64,000 nucleotides of DNA from Lentilactobacillus kisonensis DSM 19906 = JCM 15041 (GCF_001434135.1 NZ_AZEB01000007.1:54324-118323), one strand, 5' to 3'. Positions 19,120 to 28,424 are shown, counted from the stretch's first letter. Numbers and translations are program-made. The notes: generated from the sequence alone by a model not told the origin.

Positions 19120-19239
19120 TAGGACAGCTCCTCCAGGCAGAAACCTGCATGTAAGCACCTTCGGGAAAAATTCCAAGCCCGGGAATTTCTCTCGAAGGAG
19201 ACTTACACTCCGAACCCTAACCGCTTTGCGAAACTCACT
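19120..19239 (+). repeat. A element 8b (mismatched outer stem)
   Basis: The inner stem CCTTCGGGA/TCTCGAAGG and ATGTAAG/CTTACAC region still pair, but the outer arms (CCAGG against CTTTG) do not. The copy may be a recombinant of two elements. Confidence 0.75.
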
Positions 19240-19243
19240 TTTC

Positions 19244-19362
19244 TAGGACAGCTCCGCAAAGCAGAAGCTTGCACCTAAGCCATCTCGACCAAAAATCCAA
19301 AACCGGGATTTCTGGTCGAGATGGCTTAGGCTCCAGCTTCTAACCGCTTTGCTCCGCTCACT
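19244..19362 (+). repeat. A element 8c
   Basis: Arms: CAAAG/CTTTG, AGAAGCT/AGCTTCT, CCTAAG/CTTAGG and a long inner stem CCATCTCGACCA/TGGTCGAGATGG. Confidence 0.87.
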
Positions 19363-19366
19363 TTAC

Positions 19367-19486
19367 TAGGACAGCTCCTCCAGGCAGCAATCTGCGCGTA
19401 AGCACCTCCAGCAAAAATTCCAACCCCGGGAATTTCCGTTGGAGGAGACTTACACTCCGATTGCTAACCGCCTGGCTCCGCTCACT
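19367..19486 (+). repeat. A element 8d (upstream of the 115-aa gene)
   Basis: Arms: CCAGG/CCTGG, AGCAATC/GATTGCT and CCTCCAGC/GTTGGAGG (one G-U). It ends 9 bases before TTAGGAGG of the next gene. Confidence 0.87.
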
Positions 19487-19508
19487 TTATTTTTTAGGAG
19501 GGATTTAC

Positions 19509-19856
19509 ATGTTAGACGTCAAAAAATCACTAGATCGATTAACCTGGAATACGCAGCATCATTTTGCCCATATCGAAGCTCAACACGATTTTATGCGTGC
19601 TTGGGCAATTCAATTTGAATTAGCTTATACTGATTTTCGAGTCGTTGAAATGGCCCTACAATTAGATGGCAAACATCACGACTTGCTTGCAGCTTTTGCA
19701 GCTGCTTACGAAAAAGTTTATGATTATGAATACGCCTTCGTTGCTGGTGGTCTTGAGGGCTTCAACGAAAAATACGGTAATCAAATCGAAGATTACCGAA
19801 CTGCTGCGAATGATTTTCTTAAACTAATTGATCAGATTCGCGACATTAAGGACTAG
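19509..19856 (+). CDS. Unknown 115-aa soluble protein
   Basis: I do not recognise this protein. It is 115 residues, acidic, rich in aromatic residues and His (NTQHHFAHIEAQHDF), and looks all-helical with no signal peptide or membrane segment. The ATG at 19509 has TTAGGAGGG 6 bases upstream. The frame is open back to 19461 only through A element 8d. It is a single gene between four repeat copies and a terminator. A small helical-bundle role is possible but not supported by any motif. Confidence 0.7.
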   Translation: MLDVKKSLDRLTWNTQHHFAHIEAQHDFMRAWAIQFELAYTDFRVVEMALQLDGKHHDLLAAFAAAYEKVYDYEYAFVAGGLEGFNEKYGNQIEDYRTAANDFLKLIDQIRDIKD

Positions 19857-19914
19857 AATTCGCTAATTGTGTCATGGTAATTTATAATTCTACCTACTAA
19901 TAATCACATGTTCG

Positions 19915-19960
19915 TAAAAACCGTTTCTCCTCTTCATTTTGGATGAACGGTTTTTATTTT
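19915..19960 (+). terminator. Terminator after the 115-aa gene
   Basis: AAAAACCGTT pairs with AACGGTTTTT, with an inner TTCAT/ATGAA, followed by a T-rich tract. Confidence 0.8.
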
Positions 19961-19970
19961 TTGAATTTAG

Positions 19971-20023
19971 TTGACAAGTGTAGACTTCAAGGATAATATG
20001 TTAATTGAAGTTTACGTTTGTAA
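19971..20023 (+). promoter_or_regulatory. Promoter and cop-box-like operator of the copper cassette
   Basis: TTGACA (19971-19976), 17-base spacer and TAATAT (19994-19999) form a strong promoter. Just downstream, TTACGTTTGTAA (20012-20023) fits the CopY operator consensus TTACA-NN-TGTAA with one mismatch, inside the perfect inverted repeat GTTTAC-GTTT-GTAAAC. A repressor bound there would block transcription until copper is present. No copY-like gene is in the window. Confidence 0.65.
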
Positions 20024-20073
20024 ACCAATTAAGTTAATTATCTTTTCAACCATTCAAATAAGGAGGCAGTGTA

Positions 20074-20442
20074 TTGAAACTCATTGTATTGGTAATTGGA
20101 CTAGCCATTATCGCATTTGTTGCTTGGTGGTTCTTCGGTAAACATGACGTTGCCGAAGAACAGGCCAAAGTTGCCGGCAGTAAGCAAGTGGTTGACGTTC
20201 AAGTTAATGGCGGCTATTCGCCTGAAATTGTCGTGTTAAAAAAAGGCATCCCCGCCGTCCTTAACTTTACAAGACGAGACGGTTCATCGTGTTTGGATCA
20301 TGTCGTCTTTTCGGACTTTGGCATTAACCAGGAATTACCCCAAAACCAAAAAGAGGCAGTTAACATCGATACCAGCAAGCCCGGCGAATACCAATGGGCA
20401 TGTGGTATGGATATGTTTCATGGCAAATTAGTCATCAAATAA
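20074..20442 (+). CDS. Membrane-anchored cupredoxin-domain protein
   Basis: A 122-residue protein: one N-terminal hydrophobic segment (residues 2-22, IVLVIGLAIIAFVAWWFF) and a beta-rich cupredoxin-like domain. GGYSPEIVVLKKGIPAVLNF is the usual first-strand block; SSCLDHVVF and CGMDMFHGK supply Cys, His and Met ligands typical of copper sites. Start is TTG at 20074 behind AGGAGG. It probably binds copper on the outer face of the membrane. The next gene, 15 bases on, is a shorter cytoplasmic-looking relative. Confidence 0.8.
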   Translation: MKLIVLVIGLAIIAFVAWWFFGKHDVAEEQAKVAGSKQVVDVQVNGGYSPEIVVLKKGIPAVLNFTRRDGSSCLDHVVFSDFGINQELPQNQKEAVNIDTSKPGEYQWACGMDMFHGKLVIK

Positions 20443-20457
20443 TTGGAGGAATTAATA

Positions 20458-20730
20458 ATGAATACAAACAAACAATCAGTCGAAGTAACCGTTGCGGGCG
20501 GCTATAATCCCCAAGTTATTACATTAAAGAAAGGTATCCCTGCAGAAATCACCTTTAACCGCATTAATGACCAAGGATGCTTAAACGTTGTTCATTCAAA
20601 GAGCCTGGGATTTTCAGAGGAACTCCCGCTAAACGTGAAAAAAACCGTTCAGATTCCCACAGATAAAGTTGGCGACTATCAGTTTAGTTGCGGCATGGAC
20701 ATGTTCTCCGGGAAAGTCGAGGTGAAATAG
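20458..20730 (+). CDS. Soluble cupredoxin-domain protein
   Basis: A 90-residue paralogue of the preceding domain without the membrane segment: GGYNPQVITLKKGIPAEITF, then QGCLNVVHSK and SCGMDMFSGK. The candidate copper ligands are Cys, His, Cys and Met in the same order. ATG at 20458 has GGAGG 7 bases upstream. Its stop TAG directly precedes the TTG start of the ATPase. With no signal peptide it may stay in the cytoplasm and hand copper to the pump, which lacks its own metal-binding domain; this is inference. Confidence 0.8.
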   Translation: MNTNKQSVEVTVAGGYNPQVITLKKGIPAEITFNRINDQGCLNVVHSKSLGFSEELPLNVKKTVQIPTDKVGDYQFSCGMDMFSGKVEVK

Positions 20731-22656
20731 TTGAACGTTACAAACCGATTCTGGGTATCCTTAATCTTTTCGTTACCGATGCTCATTGAAATGATTTTAA
20801 AACCATTTGGTTGGATGCTGCCAGGTGGTGAGTTAACCATGTTTGCCTTAACGACCATTGTCATGATAATTGCGGGTGGGCCATTCATCAAAACCGCCAC
20901 GGCCGCATTTAAAAAACATCATTCAAACATGGACACCCTAGTTGCCATTGGCACATCAACGGCTTACATTTATAGCGTTTACGCAATGTTGACTCATCAA
21001 CCGGTGTTCTTTGAAAGTGCAGCGTTTGTTGTTACCTTTGTCTTGCTTGGACAAGTCTTCGAGGAACGAATGCGCAATAACGCTTCGAATGCCGTTGAAA
21101 AATTAGTCAATCTCCAAGCAAAGGACGCGGAAGTGATTCGTGACGGCAAACCCGTTAAAGTCCCCGTCTCAGAAATTGTTCTCGGCGATTTAATTAGGGT
21201 GCGCCCCGGTGAAAAAATTGCGGTTGACGGCCAAATTGTCGAAGGATCCTCTACTATCGATGAATCAATGGTTACTGGCGAAAGTATGCCAACTAATAAA
21301 AAGGTTGGCGATTCAGTCGTTGGTGCAACCGTCAACGGGACAGGCGCTTTCACATTTAAAGCAACCAAGATTGGTAAAAATACCATGCTTTCTCAAATCG
21401 TTGCCTTAGTTAAAAAAGCGCAAAATAGCCATGCCCCTATCCAGGGATTAACGGACAAAGTAGCCAATATCTTTGTCCCAGTGGTCATCATGGTTGCCGT
21501 TTTAACTTTTCTAATTTGGTACGTTTTTATTGGCGCAAGTATTGCCAGTTCATTGATTTTTGCCGTTTCAGTAGTGGTCATTGCCTGCCCATGTGCTTTA
21601 GGACTCGCGACACCAACCGCATTAATGGTTGGAACCGGCAGAAGTGCTCGAATGGGTATTTTAATTAAAAACGGTGAAGTTCTTGAAGCCGTTAATGACG
21701 TTAAAACGGTTATTTTTGACAAGACCGGAACCATCACCGTTGGTAAGCCGCAAGTGACTGATGTCATTGGCGATACCAGTACCGTCTTGAAAATCGCGGC
21801 TAGCCTGGAGGCCTCCTCAGAACATCCATTGGCAGCCGCAATTATGAAGAAGGCTAAAGATGACGACCTTAAATTCACTAAAGCGACAAATTTCAAGGCC
21901 ATTCAAGGTAAGGGTGTCGAGGCAACTGTTGCTGGTAAGCATGCCTTTGTTGGTAACGAAAAATTACTTGCAGATGTGGCTATTCAAGCCGAAATCAGAT
22001 CTAAAATGACTACCCTTCAAAAAGAGGCTAAAACGGTCGTCTTCGTTGGTCAGGAAAATCAAGTTATTGGCTTAATTGCGATTCAAGATGCCCCGAAGAA
22101 GACGTCTAAGGCTGCTATTCACGCTTTAAAATCCCGTGGGTTAAAAACGGTTATGTTAACCGGCGATAACGAAGCAGTTGCCCGAGCCGTTGCTGATCAG
22201 GTTGGAATTGACCAAGTCGTTGCTGACGTTTTACCATCTGACAAGGCAGATCAAGTTCGGTCATTTCAAACAACTGGCAGGGTCGCATTTGTCGGTGACG
22301 GAATTAATGACGCCCCCGCTTTAAGCACAGCGGACGTTGGAATTGCAATGGGCTCTGGAACCGATATTGCAATTGAATCCGGCGGTATCGTCCTGGTGAA
22401 AAACGACTTAAGAGATGTTGACCGTGCTTTGGAGCTTAGCCGCAAAACATTTAACCGGATCAAGTTAAACCTCTTCTGGGCATTTGTTTACAACGTCTTG
22501 GGAATTCCAGTTGCCGCAGGTGTCTTCTACTTTATTGGCTTAACACTCAGTCCAGAATTAGCTGGCCTGGCAATGGCGTTAAGCTCACTATCAGTCGTAA
22601 CGAGCTCCGTTCTTTTGAACAAAGCTAAGTTAACGCCAAGTGCTCAAATTGCTTGA
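20731..22656 (+). CDS. copA: Copper-transporting P1B-type ATPase without N-terminal metal-binding domain
   Basis: A 641-residue pump with TGES at 182-185, CPC at 286-288 (the copper-binding motif in the membrane), DKTGT at 330-334 (phosphorylated Asp), SEHPL and GDGINDAP. These are the full P1B set. The protein starts right before the first transmembrane helices, so the HMA domains usual in CopA are absent. It could also be called copB, but it lacks a His-rich N-terminus. Start TTG at 20731 follows GAGGTG. Third gene of the cassette controlled by the cop-box-like operator. Confidence 0.92.
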   Translation: MNVTNRFWVSLIFSLPMLIEMILKPFGWMLPGGELTMFALTTIVMIIAGGPFIKTATAAFKKHHSNMDTLVAIGTSTAYIYSVYAMLTHQPVFFESAAFVVTFVLLGQVFEERMRNNASNAVEKLVNLQAKDAEVIRDGKPVKVPVSEIVLGDLIRVRPGEKIAVDGQIVEGSSTIDESMVTGESMPTNKKVGDSVVGATVNGTGAFTFKATKIGKNTMLSQIVALVKKAQNSHAPIQGLTDKVANIFVPVVIMVAVLTFLIWYVFIGASIASSLIFAVSVVVIACPCALGLATPTALMVGTGRSARMGILIKNGEVLEAVNDVKTVIFDKTGTITVGKPQVTDVIGDTSTVLKIAASLEASSEHPLAAAIMKKAKDDDLKFTKATNFKAIQGKGVEATVAGKHAFVGNEKLLADVAIQAEIRSKMTTLQKEAKTVVFVGQENQVIGLIAIQDAPKKTSKAAIHALKSRGLKTVMLTGDNEAVARAVADQVGIDQVVADVLPSDKADQVRSFQTTGRVAFVGDGINDAPALSTADVGIAMGSGTDIAIESGGIVLVKNDLRDVDRALELSRKTFNRIKLNLFWAFVYNVLGIPVAAGVFYFIGLTLSPELAGLAMALSSLSVVTSSVLLNKAKLTPSAQIA

Positions 22657-22756
22657 TGCTTATATTTGAAAAACAACTATCGGCCTGTAAGCACCTGCCA
22701 ACTTTAGAATCGAGAATCTTTGATTTTTGCTAACATAGTGACAACAGACTATGCTT

Positions 22757-22800
22757 GTGATGAATTAGAACCTAACAGGGGTTAATTCATCACTTTTTTA
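22757..22800 (+). terminator. Terminator of the copper cassette
   Basis: GTGATGAATTA pairs with TTAATTCATCAC across a 13-base loop and runs into TTTTTTATTTT. Confidence 0.85.
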
Positions 22801-22841
22801 TTTTAAAGTAAGTGTGAATTGAAAAGGCTGTGAGCATATTT

Positions 22842-22972
22842 GGCATCGTAGTGCAAACGTGCTCCACCAAGCAGAAAGCTGCACCTAAGCCAGGCCGTTC
22901 AAAAATCCAAACCCAGGATTTCTGAACGGCCTAACTTAGGCTCCGCTTTCTAACCGCTTGGTTTCGCACTCT
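22842..22972 (+). repeat. B element 2, followed by an A-element tail
   Basis: Sense copy from TGGCATCG to TTTCGCACTCT. Arms: ACCAAGC/GCTTGGT, AGAAAGC/GCTTTCT, CCTAAG/CTTAGG, AGGCCGTTCA/TGAACGGCCT. An A-type end (CCGCTTTGCTCCGCTCACT) follows directly at 22973-22993. Confidence 0.75.
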
Positions 22973-23055
22973 GGCCGCTTTGCTCCGCTCACTCAGCTAA
23001 TGTATAATGGGCTTAACACATTATGAGTAACCTATGTTGAGAGGAGAACGATTTA

Positions 23056-24900
23056 ATGCTTAGTTATTTTGCGTTAATCACTTTAGTTAAGCTATCAGGT
23101 ATTTTATTACCATTTATCTGGTTTCTATTTATTGCAAACCGGCGGGGACGGATTTATGGTTTCTTAGTCCTGATTGCCCTATTTATTGTCAGTTTTGTGA
23201 ATACCTATTTCAGCCTACCAGACCTTGCTTACCCGGCAATGACCGATAATTGGCTAATGTGGCTGATTGGCGGCTTCATCGTCGTGGCTGTTTTAAAACG
23301 ATTTGTCTACTCGCCAAATGCAGTTGCCAAACGAACTACTGACGCTGGTAACGGTCTGATTGGCCAGATTATCCAGCGGTTTACCGGTGCCTTTGGTTGG
23401 GTTGGTAAAGCTGCCTTAGCGGTTGTGATGGCGGTGATCGTCTTTATTATTCTAGGAAGCGTCTCTTCCTTAGTAACGTCAATGAATCCAAAGCCTGCTG
23501 TTGATTCAATCAAGGTGGATATGAACGACGACACTAAGAGTGCACCAATGCCAGTCATTAAAAATAGCAGTGAGACACCAGTTGTTAACGCCCCTCAAAC
23601 CGTTTCAACCGATATGAACAACTCACTAAACAGCTTTAAGAATTCAAACGTTTATGATCTTAACCACATGCGGGTGCAAATGTACCGTGGCAAAATGGTT
23701 TACGTTGCCCCCGTTGAATTCTCTGGTGGCTTCTGGCGGTACATTCACTACTTGAAGGTCCCTGGCTACTTCAGAACTGATGCCACCGACAAGAACGCCG
23801 ATCCAAAGTTCGTTGCCAAACCAATGCGCTACACGCCAAGTGCCTATTTCAATCGTGATGCTGATCGGCGAATCAGTGCGCACAGCTTAGGTTATTCAAT
23901 GGTTGGCTCAACTTCACAATTGGAAATTGATAATCATGGGACCCCTTACTACGTCCGAACACTGGCAAAGCCACTTTCGTATATTAATCGAAACTATAAT
24001 TACAAAGATTATAAAGTTGCCGTATTGAATACGATCACTGGTAAAGTTAATGTCTATTCACCAAATAAGGTTCCAAAGTTCATTGATATTGCGGTGGCGC
24101 CAGAATTTGTTGCCCACGAAGTCTCCATGTTTGGTAAATACCGACACGGTTTCTGGAACGCAACTAGCTTTGGTGGCCATAGTGGTGTTATGAAGCCGAC
24201 TCAAGCCGGGACTGAAGGTGGCGATAAGTTAACGCCATACGCCTACAAAGGCCGGGTTTACTACTTTACTGGGATGACCAGTGTTAATGAACATCAAAGT
24301 TCAATTCTAGGCTACACATTTGTTGACGCCCGGACGAATACCTTACATTACTATCGTGAACATGGCAACGTTATGACACCAGAACGGGCCATTTCATATG
24401 CGCAACAGGACATTAACCCACAGAACTACCGGGGGACATTGCCATTACTTTATAGAATTAACGGTGAACCTACGTGGGTCGTTTCCATGCTCGACCGAGA
24501 TAACAATTCGTTTATGAAATTTGTTTACTTGCTTGCTGATGGGAATAACCAGAGCGGAACTTATGCGATTGGTGATGATGCCCAGAGTACATTAGCCTTA
24601 TTTAACCAACGATTAGAGGCTAAAACTGGTGTGACGGTGGCTGCCCCAACTGGTAAGACGATTAATGGTACGATCAACCGAATTGTTCGAACTAATAATA
24701 ATGGTTTATTGTTTATTATGAAGAATAGTAACCAAGTTTATAAACTGGATACTTCTGCCAAGAACTTTAAACCAATTTATCAGTTCATCGCTGAAGGCGA
24801 CAAGGTAAGCTTCAAAGCCGAAACAATCAACAGTAAAAATGATTTGGCTACCGCTAATGTTTCACTAGATACGTTTAAGGATCAATCATTAGCAAAGTGA
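23056..24900 (+). CDS. Unknown membrane protein with large C-terminal domain (614 aa)
   Basis: I do not recognise the family. Residues 1-150 hold about four hydrophobic segments, including a double helix at the N-terminus and one at about 118-140. Residues 150-614 are hydrophilic and beta-rich with many Tyr and Asn. GFWNATSFGGHSGVMKPTQAG is a distinctive block, and the last 80 residues look like a small beta-barrel. The topology suggests an extracytoplasmic domain. GAGAGGAG precedes the ATG. The last codons read GCA-AAG-TGA, and the TGA belongs to an A element, so the C-terminus may have been fixed by that insertion. Confidence 0.75.
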   Translation: MLSYFALITLVKLSGILLPFIWFLFIANRRGRIYGFLVLIALFIVSFVNTYFSLPDLAYPAMTDNWLMWLIGGFIVVAVLKRFVYSPNAVAKRTTDAGNGLIGQIIQRFTGAFGWVGKAALAVVMAVIVFIILGSVSSLVTSMNPKPAVDSIKVDMNDDTKSAPMPVIKNSSETPVVNAPQTVSTDMNNSLNSFKNSNVYDLNHMRVQMYRGKMVYVAPVEFSGGFWRYIHYLKVPGYFRTDATDKNADPKFVAKPMRYTPSAYFNRDADRRISAHSLGYSMVGSTSQLEIDNHGTPYYVRTLAKPLSYINRNYNYKDYKVAVLNTITGKVNVYSPNKVPKFIDIAVAPEFVAHEVSMFGKYRHGFWNATSFGGHSGVMKPTQAGTEGGDKLTPYAYKGRVYYFTGMTSVNEHQSSILGYTFVDARTNTLHYYREHGNVMTPERAISYAQQDINPQNYRGTLPLLYRINGEPTWVVSMLDRDNNSFMKFVYLLADGNNQSGTYAIGDDAQSTLALFNQRLEAKTGVTVAAPTGKTINGTINRIVRTNNNGLLFIMKNSNQVYKLDTSAKNFKPIYQFIAEGDKVSFKAETINSKNDLATANVSLDTFKDQSLAK

Positions 24901-25062
24901 GCGGAGCAAAGCGATTAGGGATCGGAGCATAAGCGATTAGGGATCGGAGCATAAGCGATTAGGGATCGGAGCATAAGCGTCCCCACCCAGAAATCTCTGG
25001 GCTTGGGAGGTTTCTGGGTGGGGAGGCTTATGTGTAGATCCCTGCTTTGCGGAGCAGTCCTA
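24896..25062 (-). repeat. A element 10 with a triplicated 22-bp arm segment
   Basis: Minus-sense copy that supplies the stop codon of the 614-aa gene. The segment GATTAGGGATCGGAGCATAAGC occurs three times in tandem (about 24919-24984), so this copy is about 45 bases longer than usual. The inner stem CCCCACCCAGAAA/TTTCTGGGTGGGG is intact. Confidence 0.85.
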
Positions 25063-25129
25063 ATCTATATTGCCAGAGAAGTTTGGTTACAGTGTATATG
25101 AGCAGATTGCTGATACTAAAAGTAAAATA

Positions 25130-25177
25130 AAAAGTGGATCGAAATCTTTTAAAATTTAAAGATTTCGATCCACTTTT
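25130..25177. terminator. Bidirectional terminator between the 614-aa gene and the MFS gene
   Basis: Perfect 20-bp stem: AAAAGTGGATCGAAATCTTT (25130-25149) with 25158-25177, 8-base loop. Confidence 0.9.
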
Positions 25178-25198
25178 CGTCTTATTAACTAACAAAAT

Positions 25199-26683
25199 TT
25201 ACTCATTTATCGCCCTTGCTAACTTTTGCTTTTCCAATCGCTGGGCCCAAATACTAATCCCCCACGCAATCAGCATCAACGCTAATGACAGGATCATAAT
25301 ATTATGTAAGCCATTATATAAAATCACCCGCATTTGTGGAATCAATTGGTGTGGCAATGACCCAACACTTGAGGCATCACTCAGCTCATTTAACATTTTC
25401 ATCGTGATGGTACCACCGGAATGCCTAACACCTGATCGCAAAGCATGGTTTAACACGATCCCAAAGATTGACGCCATAAACGCTTGAGCTAACATCCGAA
25501 TCAAGAAGCTAAACGACGTGGCGATTGGTACATCAACCATATCAGCATCTTGTTGAACCTTAATCTGCAGTTCATTGAAACAAGCACCATTGCCAAACCC
25601 CTCAAAGGCCCCAGCAACTAGCAACAACCAGTATGGCGCCTTAACTCCCGCAATCACCATGATCAAGAAGGTGATAACTAACGTCACGATTCCAATTGCA
25701 ATCACCTTTTGCGGGGTGAAATATTTTCTCATTGGCGCAACCGCACCAGAACCAATAAAATCAGTGACTGATCCTGGAATTTGGGTTGCCCCACCAATGA
25801 GAGCCGATGTGCCGAGTAGTCCCTGCGCCCACATGGGACTATAAATCAGAAAGCCAATAAAAGCCCCCCAAATTAAGGTAAACAGACCAAAATCAATCAT
25901 TAATGGCAAATTTTTAAACAACCGGCTGGGAATAATTGGATCTTCCACCTGTAGCTCTACTCGGAACATCACTCCGAGGATCACAAATGAAACTAAGATT
26001 ATTGCGGAGACAACCATCCCATCGGTTGCCCCAATCATTTCAATCCCAGCAAGCAGGCCAACTAAGCCAATCGTCATTAGGGTAGCGCCCAGATAGTCAA
26101 CACGCCCCTTTGATTCAGGCAGCTTACTTAACCGATAATAAATTTGTACCAAAATAATTGAGATCAATCCAATTGGTACATTAAGGTAAAAGACCCAATG
26201 CCAACTAAACGTATCAACGATGTACCCACCAACCAACGGGCCAACGATTGTCGCCATACTGTAACTAGCAGACACGAACCCCAGGACTTGCATCCGTTTA
26301 CGGGGATTTTTATACATGCGGGCGTATATAATATACGGTAACGAAATCATCCCCCCGTTGCCAATTCCCATAAGGGTTCGAGCAATAATTAAGAAAATAA
26401 TGTTAGGTGACATTCCCTGCAAAAATGACCCCAAGACAAATAGCGAAGCCGCCAACTGATAGCTTCGTTTATTACCAACGTGTTCGCCAAGTTTGCTCCA
26501 AAGTGGCGTGCTGACCGCCGTACCAAGTAGGAAAACGGCTACGATCCAACCAATTAATTCGATGCCATGAAGGTCGGAAATAATTGCTGGCAATGCGGTA
26601 TTGATGATCGTGTTATCTAGTCCACCCATTGCGTTTGAGAGCAATAACGCACAAGTTACGATCAAAACATCTCGCTTTGACAA
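25199..26683 (-). CDS. MFS transporter, DHA2 (EmrB/QacA) family
   Basis: A 494-residue protein with about 14 hydrophobic segments. NTIINTALPAI after TM1 and GPLVGGYIVDTFSWHWVFYLNVPIG (motif C plus the following block) are DHA2 hallmarks. These proton-driven pumps export drugs or organic cations; substrate unknown. It is intact, unlike the related pseudogene at 8320-9713. The region 26684-26855 between it and aroE has no recognisable signal. Confidence 0.9.
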   Translation of the reverse strand: MSKRDVLIVTCALLLSNAMGGLDNTIINTALPAIISDLHGIELIGWIVAVFLLGTAVSTPLWSKLGEHVGNKRSYQLAASLFVLGSFLQGMSPNIIFLIIARTLMGIGNGGMISLPYIIYARMYKNPRKRMQVLGFVSASYSMATIVGPLVGGYIVDTFSWHWVFYLNVPIGLISIILVQIYYRLSKLPESKGRVDYLGATLMTIGLVGLLAGIEMIGATDGMVVSAIILVSFVILGVMFRVELQVEDPIIPSRLFKNLPLMIDFGLFTLIWGAFIGFLIYSPMWAQGLLGTSALIGGATQIPGSVTDFIGSGAVAPMRKYFTPQKVIAIGIVTLVITFLIMVIAGVKAPYWLLLVAGAFEGFGNGACFNELQIKVQQDADMVDVPIATSFSFLIRMLAQAFMASIFGIVLNHALRSGVRHSGGTITMKMLNELSDASSVGSLPHQLIPQMRVILYNGLHNIMILSLALMLIAWGISIWAQRLEKQKLARAINE

Positions 26684-26855
26684 TGACGTTTCCCCTTTCT
26701 ATTTTGTATATTTTCAAGTACACCTTATCTATATTACAACTTTTATCCCTGAAGAAAATCACTAAAAATAAAAAAGCCATTCTGAAAATTCAATGCCGTT
26801 GTTAATTTTGACATTGTTTTTCTAAATAGGCCCTTATCCGTAACTATTATATTGA

Positions 26856-27725
26856 CTATTTTTGCCGTCGGGCTACTTCCTGATTAACCGCGGCAATGAC
26901 CGCATCAACCGGCATTTTTTGCCCAGTCCACTCCAAAAAGGAGCCAGCCGCCTGGTGAACTAGCATGCCAATACCGTTATATGTATGACTCCCACGCTTT
27001 TTTGCTGCCACCAGAAATGGGGTGGTTAATGGGAAATAAATCACATCAACCACCACATGTTCTGGCTTAAAATGATCAATAACCGCCTGATTAATGGGCA
27101 ACTCACTATCAGCAGCCATTCCCAGATTAGTTGCATTAACAACAATTTGACTGGTATCAACTGCATGAATCATTGCGGCCTCATCGTCGTAATCGGTAAC
27201 TTCAATGGCGGTTGACCAGGCTTCTAGTTGGTGTTTAACCGGCATAAAGCTCGCGTTGTTACGCTTAAACACATGAATTTTGGTAACCCCAGCATCAACC
27301 GCTGCAGAAATAATTGACCGGCCAGCTCCACCAGCCCCCAAAACCGTTAATGTGGCACCGGCCAGCTCGATTGCCCGTTGCTTCAAAGCATCAACAAATC
27401 CCTGACCATCAGTACTATCGCCGGTCAAGTGACCATTTCGATTAATCACCGTATTGACTGCCTGAAGCCGTTCAGCCCGTGGTGTCACTTCGTCCAGTAA
27501 TGGAATCACATCGGTTTTCAATGGCATTGAAAGATTAAAACCGCCGATCCCCATTGCTCGCATTGCTGCCAGACTATCCGCTAACCCATCAGAAGTGACA
27601 TCAAACGCTAGATAGGCACCATTAATCCCTGTTATCTTAAAACTAGTGTTATGAATCAACGGCGACAGACTGTGTGCTGCTGGGTGTGCCAATAACCCAA
27701 ATAATTTTGTGTGCCCATCAATCAT
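26856..27725 (-). CDS. aroE: Shikimate dehydrogenase
   Basis: A 289-residue NADP enzyme that reduces 3-dehydroshikimate to shikimate. HSLSPLIHNTSF near residue 17 binds shikimate; NLSMPLKTDVIPLLD holds the catalytic Lys; GAGGAGRSI is the nucleotide site. GGAGG precedes the ATG at 27725; the longer open frame upstream lacks a site. Last gene of the aromatic operon, 16 bases after aroK. Confidence 0.94.
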   Translation of the reverse strand: MIDGHTKLFGLLAHPAAHSLSPLIHNTSFKITGINGAYLAFDVTSDGLADSLAAMRAMGIGGFNLSMPLKTDVIPLLDEVTPRAERLQAVNTVINRNGHLTGDSTDGQGFVDALKQRAIELAGATLTVLGAGGAGRSIISAAVDAGVTKIHVFKRNNASFMPVKHQLEAWSTAIEVTDYDDEAAMIHAVDTSQIVVNATNLGMAADSELPINQAVIDHFKPEHVVVDVIYFPLTTPFLVAAKKRGSHTYNGIGMLVHQAAGSFLEWTGQKMPVDAVIAAVNQEVARRQK

Positions 27726-27741
27726 GCGAATTCCTCCAATC

Positions 27742-28248
27742 CTAATGTTCAACAACCAACTTATTGATAACGGCTGCCACAACTTCAAGCGGTGTCAGAT
27801 CATCTGTTGCAATCCTAAAGTCGCTAACTTGTTCATAACGGTCATCCCGTTCACCCTTCAAGGTAATCAGGCCGCTAACCCCCAACTTTCGAGCAAGTGG
27901 TCGATTTGTATCGTTACTTAACCGTTTCATGATGGTTTCCGGTAGAACGTCTAACAAAATAACGGGAACATCACGACTCCTCAACAACTCAAAGTTTGCG
28001 TCTTGAATTGGCGTTCCGCCCCCCGTCCCCAAAATTCCTTCTTGATTCAAAGATTGCATGAGGGCTGCATGTTCCAGTTGACGAAATCCAGCTTCGCCAC
28101 TATCATCAAAAATCTGTTGAATCGACTTGCCAGCCATTTCAATAATAATGTCATCCAAATCGTGGTACTGGACGTTTAATTTCTGGGCTAACAATTGACC
28201 AACAGTGGTCTTGCCGCTGCCCATAAACCCTACCAATATTGCCTTCAT
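27742..28248 (-). CDS. aroK: Shikimate kinase
   Basis: A 168-residue kinase (shikimate plus ATP to shikimate 3-phosphate). GFMGSGKTTVG is the P-loop at residues 8-18, DLDDII holds the Mg/shikimate Asp, and GTGGG the substrate site. Two ATG codons compete. The one at 28254 touches the AGGAGG (28255-28260), while that at 28248 lies 6 bases from it and is preferred. The AGGAGG directly follows the end of A element 11. Confidence 0.93.
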   Translation of the reverse strand: MKAILVGFMGSGKTTVGQLLAQKLNVQYHDLDDIIIEMAGKSIQQIFDDSGEAGFRQLEHAALMQSLNQEGILGTGGGTPIQDANFELLRSRDVPVILLDVLPETIMKRLSNDTNRPLARKLGVSGLITLKGERDDRYEQVSDFRIATDDLTPLEVVAAVINKLVVEH

Positions 28249-28262
28249 AAGCATCCTCCTAA

Positions 28263-28380
28263 AGTGAGCGGAGCAAAGCGATTAGGGATCGGAGTGTAAG
28301 TCTCCTCTAACAAGAATCCCCGGTTTTGGGATTTTTGTTGGAGGTGCTTACGCGCAGATTCCTGCTCTGCGCAGCGGCTA
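28263..28380 (-). repeat. A element 11 (sense, tyrA-aroK gap)
   Basis: Arms: inner CCTCCAACA/TGTTAGAGG (one G-U), P3-type CGTAAG/CTTACA region. The 5' end is degenerate (TAGCCGCTG). It ends 2 bases from the aroK ribosome site. Confidence 0.82.
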
Positions 28381-28382
28381 AA

Positions 28383-28418
28383 AGTGAGCGGAACAAAGCG
28401 CTTAGAAACCAAAACGTA
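28383..28418 (-). repeat. A element half-copy abutting the tyrA stop
   Basis: Only AGTGAGCGGAACAAAGCGC and the adjoining arm AGAAACC remain; the rest of the element is lost just before the end of tyrA. Confidence 0.6.
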
Positions 28419-28424
28419 AAACAC

